33,337 nucleotides of DNA from Pseudoalteromonas piscicida. Lineage in GTDB: Bacteria; Pseudomonadota; Gammaproteobacteria; Enterobacterales; Alteromonadaceae. Numbering within the stretch: position 1 is the stretch's first letter; every line of letters begins with the position of its first letter. The stretch lies in the NCBI RefSeq assembly GCF_002744175.1, contig NZ_NKHF01000045.1, forward strand, positions 1 through 33,337, in the 5' to 3' direction. A program made the translations under genes and the position numbers. Under the pieces are notes generated by a model. The model was not told the origin of the DNA and searched no databases. It saw nothing but the letters and a program-made list of their open reading frames with translations. Below, piece by piece: positions 1 through 8,473 of the stretch.

Positions 1-139
1 AAAACTTTTAAAAAAGGCCTATTCGAACAAAAATCACACAAAACCACTTAAAAACCACACTAATGCAATATTTCCTTCATAAAACTGTCACTAGTTTCTG
101 CGAAGGGATCATAAGTATTGATCAAATTTGTGAGGATGC

Positions 140-173
140 AAGATACAGATGAAGAAATTTTCACCTGTATCTT
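140..173. other. Perfect inverted repeat (stem-loop) downstream of cnoX
   Basis: A 9-bp perfect stem (140-148 with 165-173) continues, after one mismatch, into a further 4 bp (150-153 with 160-163) around a 6-base loop. It lies about 20 bases past the cnoX stop codon, where a terminator would be expected, but no T-run follows it on either strand. It could be a transcript-end stabilising hairpin or a weak terminator. The rest of 1-191 holds no ORF or other signal that I recognise. Confidence 0.5.
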
Positions 174-191
174 AAAGAAAGTGACTCAATG

Positions 192-1049
192 CTAGTAAAG
201 AAGACTATATAACTTACGTCTATATGTAGAAGCGATGCTATCGCCATCTGGTAATGATGCAATAATGTCTAAAAATCCTTTTTTAGCTTCGCCAAAATTC
301 ATATCCTTTTTTAATACCACAAGTAAACTTGCCAGCGCATCTTCTTTCTTGCCCACTTCGAGCTGGGCTTGCGCTAACTGGCAACGTAAGTCCAATGAAT
401 CCGGTTCAGCTGCAACCGCTTGTTCGAGACGTTTTACCTCTGGAGAGTCCTGCGCGGCAGCCGCCTGAGTCAATTTTGCTGTTAAGTTGTGGTAATAAGG
501 GTCGCGAGCTTCTTCGGCAACAGAGTCTAATAACGCTTGTGCTTCATCAAATTTTTGAATTTGCATACAAATATCAGCAAACACTAACTTGACTCGTGTA
601 TTACTACTATCGATGTCATAGGCTTTTTTTGCAGCAGCGAAAGCACTGTTTAAATCATTTTCTGCTAAGAATTGCTTAGCTTGATCAAGCAGCAAAAGTT
701 CTGGTGATGGCAAGTGACTAGATAACGCTTCTTTTATCTCTTCTTCTGTTTTAGCACCAGCTAACATATCAACCGGTGCACCACCTTTTAGAACCACGAT
801 AGTTGGTAACGCCTGCAACCCAATTTGCTGAGCGAGCTGTGAAGCCAAAGCTTGCTGTGTATCACAATCAACCACACCCACAGTCAAATGCTCAGTGTAA
901 GAAGCCGCAATTGACTCTAAAATTTGTTCTTGCTGAACACATTCAGGGTTCTGATTACTGAAAAAAGTAAGCAAAACTACTTTCTCAGGATTTGGATCGG
1001 TAATTACTTGCTGAATGTTCTCAGGAGTAAGTAAAACTTTATTGCTCAT
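192..1049 (-). CDS. cnoX: Thioredoxin-domain/TPR co-chaperone CnoX (YbbN)
   Basis: 285 residues, the usual size for the YbbN/CnoX family. The N-terminal ~110 residues form a thioredoxin fold. The redox site, normally WCxxC, reads NPEC, leaving a single cysteine, so classical disulfide reductase activity is not expected; the E. coli homologue likewise has a modified motif. Residues ~115-285 are helical TPR-like repeats. In E. coli the protein is a cytoplasmic holdase that protects substrates during oxidative (HOCl) stress and passes them to GroEL and DnaK. There is no signal peptide. It stands alone, 79 bases downstream of topB on the same strand. The ATG start is preceded by only a weak AGAA-type ribosome site. 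Family assignment is confident; the stress role is transferred from E. coli. Confidence 0.88.
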   Translation of the reverse strand: MSNKVLLTPENIQQVITDPNPEKVVLLTFFSNQNPECVQQEQILESIAASYTEHLTVGVVDCDTQQALASQLAQQIGLQALPTIVVLKGGAPVDMLAGAKTEEEIKEALSSHLPSPELLLLDQAKQFLAENDLNSAFAAAKKAYDIDSSNTRVKLVFADICMQIQKFDEAQALLDSVAEEARDPYYHNLTAKLTQAAAAQDSPEVKRLEQAVAAEPDSLDLRCQLAQAQLEVGKKEDALASLLVVLKKDMNFGEAKKGFLDIIASLPDGDSIASTYRRKLYSLLY

Positions 1050-1128
1050 ATACTGTGTTCTTTTCTAAGTAACTAATGTGGTTGATATAGTGGCATGTTC
1101 TGAATTTACAACCAAGATGCGAAAACAA

Positions 1129-3051
1129 TTATGTGGTACCTGATTTCCGTTTTCGCATATATTTTCCTTTTCTAGCTCCACGTTTTTTAAATGCAGGAAC
1201 TGGGATGCCTTTTAGTGCATTTGTATTTAGTGACTGAGCGCTACCGATGAATTCGTTGAGTTCTTCGCAAAGCGGCTGCATGAATTGGTTATATGATGTT
1301 TCTTTATTCGCTATTTTTCCTAAACGCGATTCCCACAGCGCTGTTCTATCCGGTAACGATAGTGACTCTGGTAGCGTTTGAATAAATGCTTTGCCAAGAT
1401 CAGTCGAATAGATTGTTTTACCTTCTCTTTTGAGGAACTGTCGCCTGAACAACAGTTCGATAATTCCTGCTCTCGTTGCTTCTGTTCCTAGTCCATCTGT
1501 ATCTTTAAGCACTTTTTTGATGGATTTATCCGAAACAAATCGCGCAATTCCCGTCATCGCGCCGAGCAGCGTCGCCTCTGTATAGTGTTTTGGTGGTTGT
1601 GTCTGCTTTTCTTTAACCTCTCCTTTCTCGCACCATAATTGCTCTCCAACCTGCAGCTCTGGTAATAAGCTTTCTTTTTCTGCGGCTTGGCTTTTGAACA
1701 ACACCTTAAACCCCAAATCTGTTATTTGCTTAGCCTGAGCTTTAAATAGACCGCCGCCAATCTCCAGATCTACTTTCGTTTCGTTGTAGCGATATGGATG
1801 AAAAAACTGCGCCAAGTACTGCGTAGAAATGAGTTGATAGACTTGTAATTCTCTGTGTCCGAGCTGTGCACTACGAAGCCTTTTCGTGGTAGGAATAATT
1901 GCATGGTGCGCTTCTACCTTTTTATCATTCCAGCACGCCCCTTTTAGACTAAAATCGGCAAGCTGAGTAACTTTGTCTTCAACCCCTTGGTTATGTACCG
2001 CAGCTGCAATTACCTGCTCTCTTTCGGCAAAGTGTTCTTGCGGTAGATAACGGTTGTCTGATCTTGGGTAAGTAATTAGCTTATGTTTCTCGTATAATCC
2101 TTGGCAAATATCTAGCACTTGCTGAGCCGATAATCCATATCGCTTGTTCGCATCTATTTGTAATGAGGAAAGGTTATACGGTAAAGGAGGATTTACTTTT
2201 TTTGGTTTTGTTTCGACCCTATTTATCGTTGCTTGTTTTCCAGTGATCCGCTCAGCAACATTGTTTGCCAACGCTTTAACTAGTACGCGACCATCTTCGT
2301 CCAAGTATGGTTTACATGCTTCGCTTGGGATCCACTTCGCCTCAAAGTTACCCCAATCCGGTTTATTCACATGTGCAATTACTTCATAAAATGGTTTCGA
2401 AACAAAATTTGCTATTTCGACGTCTCTTCTAACCACCAATCCTAATACAGGGGTTTGTACTCGGCCTACCGATAAAACCGTATTGACACCTGCTTTTTGT
2501 CCCGCTAGCGTAAATGCTCGCGTTAAGTTCATACCAAATAACCAATCAGCTCGAGCTCGTGCTAGTGCAGAAACACTTAATGGAATGAATTCTTGGTTCG
2601 AGCGTACAGAAGCCAAGGCTTTCTTGACAGCTTGTGGGTTTAAGTCGCTTATCAACAGACGCTGAATTGAAGCTCTTTTTTGTTCAGGTAAATTAACGAA
2701 CTGGAATACTTCGTCCACTAATAGCTGGCCTTCTCTGTCTGGATCACCGGCGTGATAGATTTCGTCTGCTTTTGTAAGTAATTTTTTTAATGTAGAAAGC
2801 TGCTTTTTTGTTTTAGGCTTGGCTTTAAACTGCCACTGAAGTGGTACAATGGGTAAGTCATGAAACTGCCACTTTTTATACTTGGCATCGTAATCTTCTG
2901 GTTCAGCTTGCTCAAGTAAATGGCCAATGCACCAAGAAACCACATCTCCATTAGCGACTTCTATATAGCCATCTTGCTTTTTATGAGGTTTAGGTAATAC
3001 GTCAGCAATAGCCCTACCTAAAGAAGGTTTTTCAGCGATATAGAGTTTCAT
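1129..3051 (-). CDS. topB: DNA topoisomerase III (type IA)
   Basis: 640 residues. Type IA topoisomerase that relaxes and decatenates DNA through a 5'-phosphotyrosine intermediate. The TOPRIM domain at the N-terminus shows the IAEKPSLGRAIA motif with its catalytic Glu and the acidic AGDPDREGQ motif near residue 105. The active-site Tyr lies in LITYPRSDNRYLP and becomes Tyr328 with this start, the same number as in E. coli TopB. That match, and the alignment to E. coli MRLFIAEKP, is why I choose the ATG at 3051 over the in-frame TTG two codons upstream. The C-terminus is basic (RKGKYMRKRKSG) and probably contacts DNA; there are no C-terminal zinc-ribbon cysteines. A LexA-type operator lies 9 bases upstream, which suggests SOS control. 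Confidence 0.95.
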   Translation of the reverse strand: MKLYIAEKPSLGRAIADVLPKPHKKQDGYIEVANGDVVSWCIGHLLEQAEPEDYDAKYKKWQFHDLPIVPLQWQFKAKPKTKKQLSTLKKLLTKADEIYHAGDPDREGQLLVDEVFQFVNLPEQKRASIQRLLISDLNPQAVKKALASVRSNQEFIPLSVSALARARADWLFGMNLTRAFTLAGQKAGVNTVLSVGRVQTPVLGLVVRRDVEIANFVSKPFYEVIAHVNKPDWGNFEAKWIPSEACKPYLDEDGRVLVKALANNVAERITGKQATINRVETKPKKVNPPLPYNLSSLQIDANKRYGLSAQQVLDICQGLYEKHKLITYPRSDNRYLPQEHFAEREQVIAAAVHNQGVEDKVTQLADFSLKGACWNDKKVEAHHAIIPTTKRLRSAQLGHRELQVYQLISTQYLAQFFHPYRYNETKVDLEIGGGLFKAQAKQITDLGFKVLFKSQAAEKESLLPELQVGEQLWCEKGEVKEKQTQPPKHYTEATLLGAMTGIARFVSDKSIKKVLKDTDGLGTEATRAGIIELLFRRQFLKREGKTIYSTDLGKAFIQTLPESLSLPDRTALWESRLGKIANKETSYNQFMQPLCEELNEFIGSAQSLNTNALKGIPVPAFKKRGARKGKYMRKRKSGTT

Positions 3052-3060
3052 TTTCAACTT

Positions 3061-3080
3061 AACTGTATATAGATACAGTT
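3061..3080. promoter_or_regulatory. LexA (SOS) box upstream of topB
   Basis: Palindrome CTGT-N8-ACAG (CTGT at 3063-3066, ACAG at 3075-3078) with an AT-alternating centre and AA/TT flanks. It differs from the gammaproteobacterial LexA consensus TACTGTATATATATACAGTA at only a few positions. On the minus strand a possible -10 hexamer TATGAT (plus-strand 3081-3086) sits directly upstream, so LexA bound here would cover the transcription start. Only topB lies in position to be controlled. The palindrome is seen; LexA binding is inferred. Confidence 0.75.
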
Positions 3081-3154
3081 ATCATAGTTAATTTCTACCA
3101 AAAACTCCATAGCTAAAGCGAGGCTGAGTTATCAACCTCGCTTCGTTTATCCCC

Positions 3155-5269
3155 TTACGTTCTAAGTAAGTTAAGTTGCTTATGTTTTTGTTCCACTATT
3201 TGAGTCATTGAGCTTGCAGCTTGTTCTACCTCATCTGCAAATTGTGATAATTCAGCAGCAGCGTCTGAAATACCCGTAGTGTTTGTATTGATCTCTTCTG
3301 TTACCATACTCTGTTCTTCGGCAGCAGTTGCAATTTGCGTCACCTCATTAGAAATACTCGTCAACTCACCTACGAGCGTACTCATCAGCCTTGCCGACTC
3401 TTGGCAATAACTCACCGCGTCTTCTCCCAACTGCACAGAACTTTCAATGATACGTCCTGAATTAGCAACCTCGCTTTGTAAGTTATCTATGAGTTTGCTT
3501 ATATCGTCTGTTGAAGCTTGAGTTTTCGATGCCAAAGCTCGTACCTCATCTGCAACAACCGCAAATCCACGCCCTTGCTCCCCAGCTCTTGCCGCTTCGA
3601 TTGCAGCATTTAACGCTAGCAAGTTAGTTTGTTCTGCAATGGCTCTGATCACTTCTAGTATTTTCGAAATATCATCGCTACGTTCAGATACTTTAACCAC
3701 AGCCTGTTTCGCGTCAATAACTTGATCAGCCATAGACTGTACTGTTTCTGTGGTTTTGATAATGCTCTGTTCGCTTTGTTGTACTTGATCCGCTGCTTGA
3801 TTAGTACTTGCCGCTGCTTTTTCCGATGCTCTTGCTACTTCAGACGCGGTGGCGCTCAGCTCATTAATCGCTGTTACTACGCTATCAATCTCTAAATGTT
3901 GATTCGCCACCTTATTCTTAATATTGATTGCCGCTTCGGTAGTACGATGTGACTGTTCATAAGAAGATTCTGCTAACCCCTTCAAGTCATCAATCATCTT
4001 CCGCAATTTTTCTGTGAACCGGTTAAAGCCATGGGCCAGAGCAATGAGTTCAGCATGATGGCTAACCTCTAATTCATGCGTTAAGTCGCCGTCACTTGAT
4101 GCTAAGTTTTCCACCCGCTTTTGAATATGGGTTAATGGTCCAATAATTGTACTGACAAGTACAAACGCAATAGTAATACCAATTGCGGCGATGAACACCC
4201 CAATAATAAGCATCCAGCGACCAACGGAGTTCGCTGATTCCTCAAGCTGACTCTGTAGGTTTGCGGCAGACTCTAATGCGATAGCCTTAGGTAACTCAAT
4301 CACGAGTGACCATGTTGTATTAGGTAGCGTAATTTTTATTGGTACAGCCACGACAAGGTCTTCACCGATTTCCTCGATCCCTGAACCTGCGTGTAAGGAT
4401 TTTAACACTTCAGCTCTGTTAGCACTGGTTGATTCAGCGAGAGGACGAGCTAGTTTATCGTAATGGCTTGAGCCCACCACCAAACCCAGTTCGCTCAATA
4501 ATGTTACCTTTGCGGCACCTGAATATAGTGAATTTGAAAGTTCTTCTACCATTGTTTGAAACACTGGCAAATTAACATCAACACCTACGAGCCCTTTAAA
4601 CTGACGATCAACAACGACAGGAACGGTAAGCGATGTCATCAACATTTTATTACCGGGTGAAATTTCATATAGGTAGGGCTCCATGATACAAGGCGCAACT
4701 TTGTCTTTTGCACACAGATACCATTCAGCTTCTCGCAAACCAAACTCATTGAGTTTATCAAGATACTTTTCATCGGCAGACTCAACTTTTTGTTGCATCG
4801 GGCCATCTGACTCTTGAGTAAAATACAACTCCAACGTACCAGCGCCTGGCACAGAGTGGCTCGAGCCACCTTTATGACTTGCATCATTATTGTCATAACC
4901 GTTTGGCTCAAATTGAGCATACATTGAAGAAACAAAGCGATTTTGTTCAAGCGCTCCAAATACCAATTCTTGCACTTGTTCACGGTTTAACGGATTTTGC
5001 TTCGCAGTATGAGAGAGTATACCTGATAAGGTGTAAGGAACACGGTAAGCCTCGTTAATAAAACCAGACACTCGCTGACCATATTGATTGCCTTTCGCTA
5101 CTAGGCCTTGGGATATTTCATCATAAATTGCTTGTTGGACCCCTTCACTTTGCTTGGCATTCTCATCAGCAAGGTGAAACCACATTGTTGTCACTAGTAT
5201 AACAACCAAACTCGTCACTAATACTGTGACAAAAAATAAGAGTTTGTTTTTAATTGAAGCTTGTTTCAT
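3155..5269 (-). CDS. Methyl-accepting chemotaxis protein with dCache sensor
   Basis: 704 residues. TM1 lies at about residues 8-30 and TM2 at about 351-374. Between them is a ~320-residue periplasmic region of dCache type, seen in the [20 protein letters not shown] and [10 protein letters not shown] segments. A HAMP linker follows, then a long cytoplasmic coiled coil with the conserved receptor tip [20 protein letters not shown]. The ligand cannot be told from sequence. The C-terminus lacks a clear NWETF-type CheR tether. The start is the ATG at 5269, preceded by GGGA; the reading frame stays open to 5347, but that region overlaps the FliA promoter, so the longer form is unlikely. The gene is monocistronic and transcribed by the flagellar sigma factor, as expected for a chemoreceptor. 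Confidence 0.92.
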   Translation of the reverse strand: MKQASIKNKLLFFVTVLVTSLVVILVTTMWFHLADENAKQSEGVQQAIYDEISQGLVAKGNQYGQRVSGFINEAYRVPYTLSGILSHTAKQNPLNREQVQELVFGALEQNRFVSSMYAQFEPNGYDNNDASHKGGSSHSVPGAGTLELYFTQESDGPMQQKVESADEKYLDKLNEFGLREAEWYLCAKDKVAPCIMEPYLYEISPGNKMLMTSLTVPVVVDRQFKGLVGVDVNLPVFQTMVEELSNSLYSGAAKVTLLSELGLVVGSSHYDKLARPLAESTSANRAEVLKSLHAGSGIEEIGEDLVVAVPIKITLPNTTWSLVIELPKAIALESAANLQSQLEESANSVGRWMLIIGVFIAAIGITIAFVLVSTIIGPLTHIQKRVENLASSDGDLTHELEVSHHAELIALAHGFNRFTEKLRKMIDDLKGLAESSYEQSHRTTEAAINIKNKVANQHLEIDSVVTAINELSATASEVARASEKAAASTNQAADQVQQSEQSIIKTTETVQSMADQVIDAKQAVVKVSERSDDISKILEVIRAIAEQTNLLALNAAIEAARAGEQGRGFAVVADEVRALASKTQASTDDISKLIDNLQSEVANSGRIIESSVQLGEDAVSYCQESARLMSTLVGELTSISNEVTQIATAAEEQSMVTEEINTNTTGISDAAAELSQFADEVEQAASSMTQIVEQKHKQLNLLRT

Positions 5270-5353
5270 AACATTCCCAATTATTAGAGTTTGTATGCAA
5301 ACAAATTGCACAGTGCATTCATCGCCCCCCCAATTAAGGAGTTGCACCTTCCT

Positions 5354-5380
5354 ATATCGGCAACGATGAAGTCTTTTTTA
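5354..5380 (-). promoter_or_regulatory. FliA (sigma-28) flagellar promoter for the chemoreceptor
   Basis: On the minus strand TAAA (5377-5380), 15 bases, then GCCGATAT (5354-5361). This fits the sigma-28 consensus TAAA-N15-GCCGATAA with one mismatch. Transcription would begin near 5345, giving a leader of about 75 bases before the ATG at 5269. Co-regulation with late flagellar genes is standard for chemoreceptors. Confidence 0.8.
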
Positions 5381-5463
5381 ACTGTAGCAAAAAATTTAAT
5401 AACGTACTGAAATTTATGATGCTAAATAGATGTTTTTTGCGTAATAAAGTATTGGATTTTAGA

Positions 5464-5488
5464 TAAAAAAATAGTGCCGGAGCACTAT
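5464..5488 (-). terminator. Rho-independent terminator of the mnh operon
   Basis: A 7-bp stem (ATAGTGC at 5471-5477 with GCACTAT at 5482-5488) and a 4-base loop, followed on the minus strand by a run of T (complement of 5465-5470). The mnhG stop codon (complement of 5485-5487) lies inside the stem. The plus strand also has a T-run after the stem, so it is potentially bidirectional. Confidence 0.85.
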
Positions 5489-5811
5489 TTTTTTATTTTG
5501 TCTTTCCCAGTCGTTTTTTCATTGCTTGGGAGGCGGTGATGAATTGCTGATTTTATCAGCATATAGCCAGAGATGGGGGCGGTCAGTAATAGGAAGATTG
5601 AAATTAGTATTTCTTTCACACTCACGCCATCAGAGGTAGTACTAAAATACACCATAGCAGAGGTGAGCAAACATGCCATTCCTAATGTAGTTGCCTTAGT
5701 CGGGCCATGAAGACGCATAAAGAAATCTGGCATTTTCATCAAACCAATAGAACCTATCAGTACAAAAGCACCACCTAATAACAATAAAATAGATATGATC
5801 CATTCAGACAT
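5485..5811 (-). CDS. mnhG: Mrp/Mnh cation antiporter subunit G
   Basis: 108 residues with three hydrophobic helices (about 5-22, 38-57 and 66-88) and the family signature GLMKMPDFFMRLHGPTKATT. It is a small essential membrane subunit of the multi-subunit Na+/H+ antiporter and carries no known catalytic site. It starts 9 bases after mnhF ends and is the last gene of the operon. The lysine-rich C-terminal tail (KDKIKK) is encoded by the A-rich DNA that runs into the terminator hairpin. Confidence 0.9.
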   Translation of the reverse strand: MSEWIISILLLLGGAFVLIGSIGLMKMPDFFMRLHGPTKATTLGMACLLTSAMVYFSTTSDGVSVKEILISIFLLLTAPISGYMLIKSAIHHRLPSNEKTTGKDKIKK

Positions 5812-5820
5812 ACTGATCTC

Positions 5821-6090
5821 CTATTCAATGATATCGCCGCGTAGCAAATACTTACATACAGCTACGGTGCTTACAAAACCAAGCATGGCTATTAATAAGG
5901 CCGCTTCGAAGTAAAGTGCGGTTCCCATACTCATGCCATACAAAATGATCAACGCAATGGTGTTGATATACATAGTATCGAGCGCCAAAATTCTATCCGG
6001 AATGGAAGGCCCTACCACTAGACGCCACAGGTTTAATAGTAGGGAAACGCCAATCATCGCGAAGACAATAAGAATTACAGTTTCTAGCAT
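5821..6090 (-). CDS. mnhF: Mrp/Mnh cation antiporter subunit F
   Basis: 89 residues, three TM helices, typical MrpF length. The conserved loop between helices 1 and 2 is seen as LWRLVVGPSIPDRILALDT, with the family's Pro-Asp-Arg core; helix 3 contains EAALLIAMLGFVSTVA. It is a membrane subunit of the Mrp antiporter, and MrpF homologues are implicated in cation or bile-salt efflux. It overlaps the end of mnhE by 7 bases, so translation is probably coupled. Confidence 0.9.
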   Translation of the reverse strand: MLETVILIVFAMIGVSLLLNLWRLVVGPSIPDRILALDTMYINTIALIILYGMSMGTALYFEAALLIAMLGFVSTVAVCKYLLRGDIIE

Positions 6091-6620
6091 TCAAAAATCT
6101 CCTTTAATGGCGCTTCATAACGCGCTTTTACCGTATCAATCAGGGCCTGCTCATCTTTTAAATCCAGTACATGGATCAGCAAATATTTACGGTCTGGCTT
6201 TTCACCCTCTTGTAAGGACTCTGGCCACGGGTAAACCTCGGCACTCACGGTGCCGGGGGTTAGCGATACCGTGCTGGCTAAAATAGTGATTGGCATCGCC
6301 TGATCTATATCGAGCGGCACCAACACAAAACCAGGACGCAACTTTTTTGTCGGGCCCAAAATCTTGATAGCAACTTCCACATTGGCAGTAATAATATCGT
6401 AAAGAACCAACAATAAATGTGTAAACGCACGCCATGGCTTAATGATAAGCGGCTGCTTCGTTCTAAAACGATAAGTGATCAGTGGGATCACTATCGCTAA
6501 GATTGTCGCTAAAATGAGGTGCCCTGCTGACACACTATTATTTAATAACAACCACACAGTGAACAAAAGCAAACTACGAAATGGTGTTGGTAGCCATTTA
6601 AATCGAGCTTCTAAGCGCAT
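6084..6620 (-). CDS. mnhE: Mrp/Mnh cation antiporter subunit E
   Basis: 178 residues. The N-terminal part has hydrophobic helices (about 15-50 and 65-85), followed by a soluble domain containing LASTVSLTPGTVSAEV, the MrpE family signature. The start codon directly abuts the mnhD stop codon (TAG-ATG with no gap). MrpE is needed for assembly and full activity of the antiporter complex. Length and motif leave little doubt. Confidence 0.9.
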   Translation of the reverse strand: MRLEARFKWLPTPFRSLLLFTVWLLLNNSVSAGHLILATILAIVIPLITYRFRTKQPLIIKPWRAFTHLLLVLYDIITANVEVAIKILGPTKKLRPGFVLVPLDIDQAMPITILASTVSLTPGTVSAEVYPWPESLQEGEKPDRKYLLIHVLDLKDEQALIDTVKARYEAPLKEIFEC

Positions 6621-8135
6621 CTATTTCGCTCCTTTCAATACAGCATTGGTCATGCTAGAGAAATCATGCAAAGAATCAGCAGCCGATAGCGCATAGTCCG
6701 TTAACGGTCCTGCAAAAATGACCATGAGTGGTGCGCAAACGATTAACGTTAGCACGGCAATGATCTGCGCTGGGTGTGCCCGCTCAGCAGACTGCGTGTC
6801 TGCCTTACCGGTGTGATGCCAAAAAACCGTACTTCCGGCTTTTGAAACACTCACCAGCACCGCTAAGCTCACCAATAAATATACCCCCCAAAACCAGTAG
6901 GTGTGACTGGATTCAATGGTCGATTTTAGGATCCAAACCTTACCGATAAAACCAGACAGTGGTGGCATACCAATCACCGTAATAGCGGCAATGGCAAACA
7001 TAATCCCTAGTAACATAGGCTGTGCGACGGGACGTCCTGCCGTAATACGATCCGCGACTTTACCCCTTTGCTTGCCCACAAGATCCGCAAGTAAAAATAA
7101 TGCCGCTGAAACCAAGGTTGAGTGTACAAGGTAATAAATGGCAGCAGCGCTACTATTGATTGTTTGGACAGCCACCAGAGCAACCAAAGTACCTACGGAT
7201 ACTACCACCAAGTTTGCGGATAGCTTGCGTAGATCTTGGCTTGCCAATACACCGATCCCACCCATAACGATCGTTGCAAGGGCTAGCCACCATAACCACT
7301 CTTGCGCCATGTGACTTAATTCACCGGCCTGATCGCCAAAGATCAAAGTATACACACGCATCATTGAGTAAACTCCCACCTTCGTCATTATGGCAAACAA
7401 TGCAGCGACAACAGGTAATGCTGTTGCATAAGTATTGGGTAGCCATAAATGCAGCGGTAGCAATGCGCCCTTTAAAGCAAAGACAACAAGCAACAACAAG
7501 CCACCTATTTTTGCAAGATAAACATCATCGCCCTGCAAGAAGGTGATCTTATGTGCCATATCCGCCATATTTAGCGTACCAAGTACACCATATAAAATAC
7601 CTAGCGCAATAAGGAATACCGACGAGCCAACCAGGTTCAGAATCACATATTGCAAAGAGGCTCGAGTGTTGTGTTTATCCCCACCATGCATTAAAAGTGC
7701 GTAAGAAGCGATAAGCAAGATTTCGAAAAATACAAATAAATTAAATGCATCGCCCGTTAGAAATGCACCATTTACACCCATGACCAAAAAATGTAGTAGT
7801 GGGTGGAAAAAGCTCCCTTTTTCATCATCACCTGCACAACTGTAAAGCGAACAAACAAAACACAATAAAGCAGTTAAGCTCACTAACAGCGTCGAGAGTT
7901 GGTCGGCGACCAATACGATACCAAACGGCGCTTGCCAGTTACCTATTGCATAGACTTGAATGCCGGTCTGCTGAACATTCAGCAGTAATGAAGTACAAGC
8001 CGCAAACGTAATCAGTGACATAAATACTGACACTTTGCGCCTAATCGCTAGGTTTTTGCCACAAGGTGGCATCAGCAGGATCACACCTGCCAACATAGGT
8101 AATAAAATAGGTAAAGAAGTCAAATGCTGGATCAT
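6621..8135 (-). CDS. mnhD: Mrp/Mnh cation antiporter subunit D (NuoM/N-like)
   Basis: 504 residues with about 14 predicted TM helices, related to the proton-pumping subunits NuoL/M/N of complex I. Seen are FFEILLIASYALLMHGGD (the conserved Glu of the NuoM family), KGALLPLHLWLPNTYATALP (the Lys and HxWLP motif of the discontinuous helix) and MPPLSGFIGKVWIL near the C-terminus. Together with the A subunit it forms the ion-translocating core. It begins with a 4-base ATGA overlap with the mnhC stop. Confidence 0.94.
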   Translation of the reverse strand: MIQHLTSLPILLPMLAGVILLMPPCGKNLAIRRKVSVFMSLITFAACTSLLLNVQQTGIQVYAIGNWQAPFGIVLVADQLSTLLVSLTALLCFVCSLYSCAGDDEKGSFFHPLLHFLVMGVNGAFLTGDAFNLFVFFEILLIASYALLMHGGDKHNTRASLQYVILNLVGSSVFLIALGILYGVLGTLNMADMAHKITFLQGDDVYLAKIGGLLLLVVFALKGALLPLHLWLPNTYATALPVVAALFAIMTKVGVYSMMRVYTLIFGDQAGELSHMAQEWLWWLALATIVMGGIGVLASQDLRKLSANLVVVSVGTLVALVAVQTINSSAAAIYYLVHSTLVSAALFLLADLVGKQRGKVADRITAGRPVAQPMLLGIMFAIAAITVIGMPPLSGFIGKVWILKSTIESSHTYWFWGVYLLVSLAVLVSVSKAGSTVFWHHTGKADTQSAERAHPAQIIAVLTLIVCAPLMVIFAGPLTDYALSAADSLHDFSSMTNAVLKGAK

Positions 8136-8473
8136 GCTTTACCCTTCTTGTCTGGGACAATGCCGTTTACATGGTCATTGCCTAAATCCGATCGACCACG
8201 GATAGCCAAGATCACCACAAACGCAGTCATCGCAAAACCGATTACTATGGCCGTTAATACTAAAGCTTGCGGCAATGGATCTGCATATTCACTGCTATAA
8301 CCAAGTACTGCAGCTTTGTTTAAGGTCAATCTACCCGAAGCAAACAAAAATAAATTGACCGCGTAAGACAACATGGTTAAACCAAGAACTACAGGGAATG
8401 TTCTTGCTCGTAAAATCAAAAATACGCCACAGGCTACCAGTAAGCCCACGCACGATGCATAAAGCAATTCCAT
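8132..8473 (-). CDS. mnhC: Mrp/Mnh cation antiporter subunit C (NuoK-like)
   Basis: 113 residues with three TM helices, homologous to NuoK. The family segment LGLTMLSYAVNLFLFASGR is clear, as is DPLPQALVLTAIVIGFA with the conserved DPxPQALVLTAIVI core. The start overlaps the mnhA stop by one base (TAATG), indicating translational coupling. It is an integral membrane part of the antiporter. Confidence 0.93.
   Translation of the reverse strand: MELLYASCVGLLVACGVFLILRARTFPVVLGLTMLSYAVNLFLFASGRLTLNKAAVLGYSSEYADPLPQALVLTAIVIGFAMTAFVVILAIRGRSDLGNDHVNGIVPDKKGKA

Noticed and set aside
140..173. ACAG/CTGT repeat as a second LexA box
   Set aside because: The half-sites are inverted relative to LexA (ACAG first) and 16 bases apart; it is a stem-loop, not an SOS box.
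5270..5347. Longer N-terminus of the chemoreceptor
   Set aside because: The extension has no ribosome site, precedes a normal TM1 start and begins at the predicted FliA transcription start.
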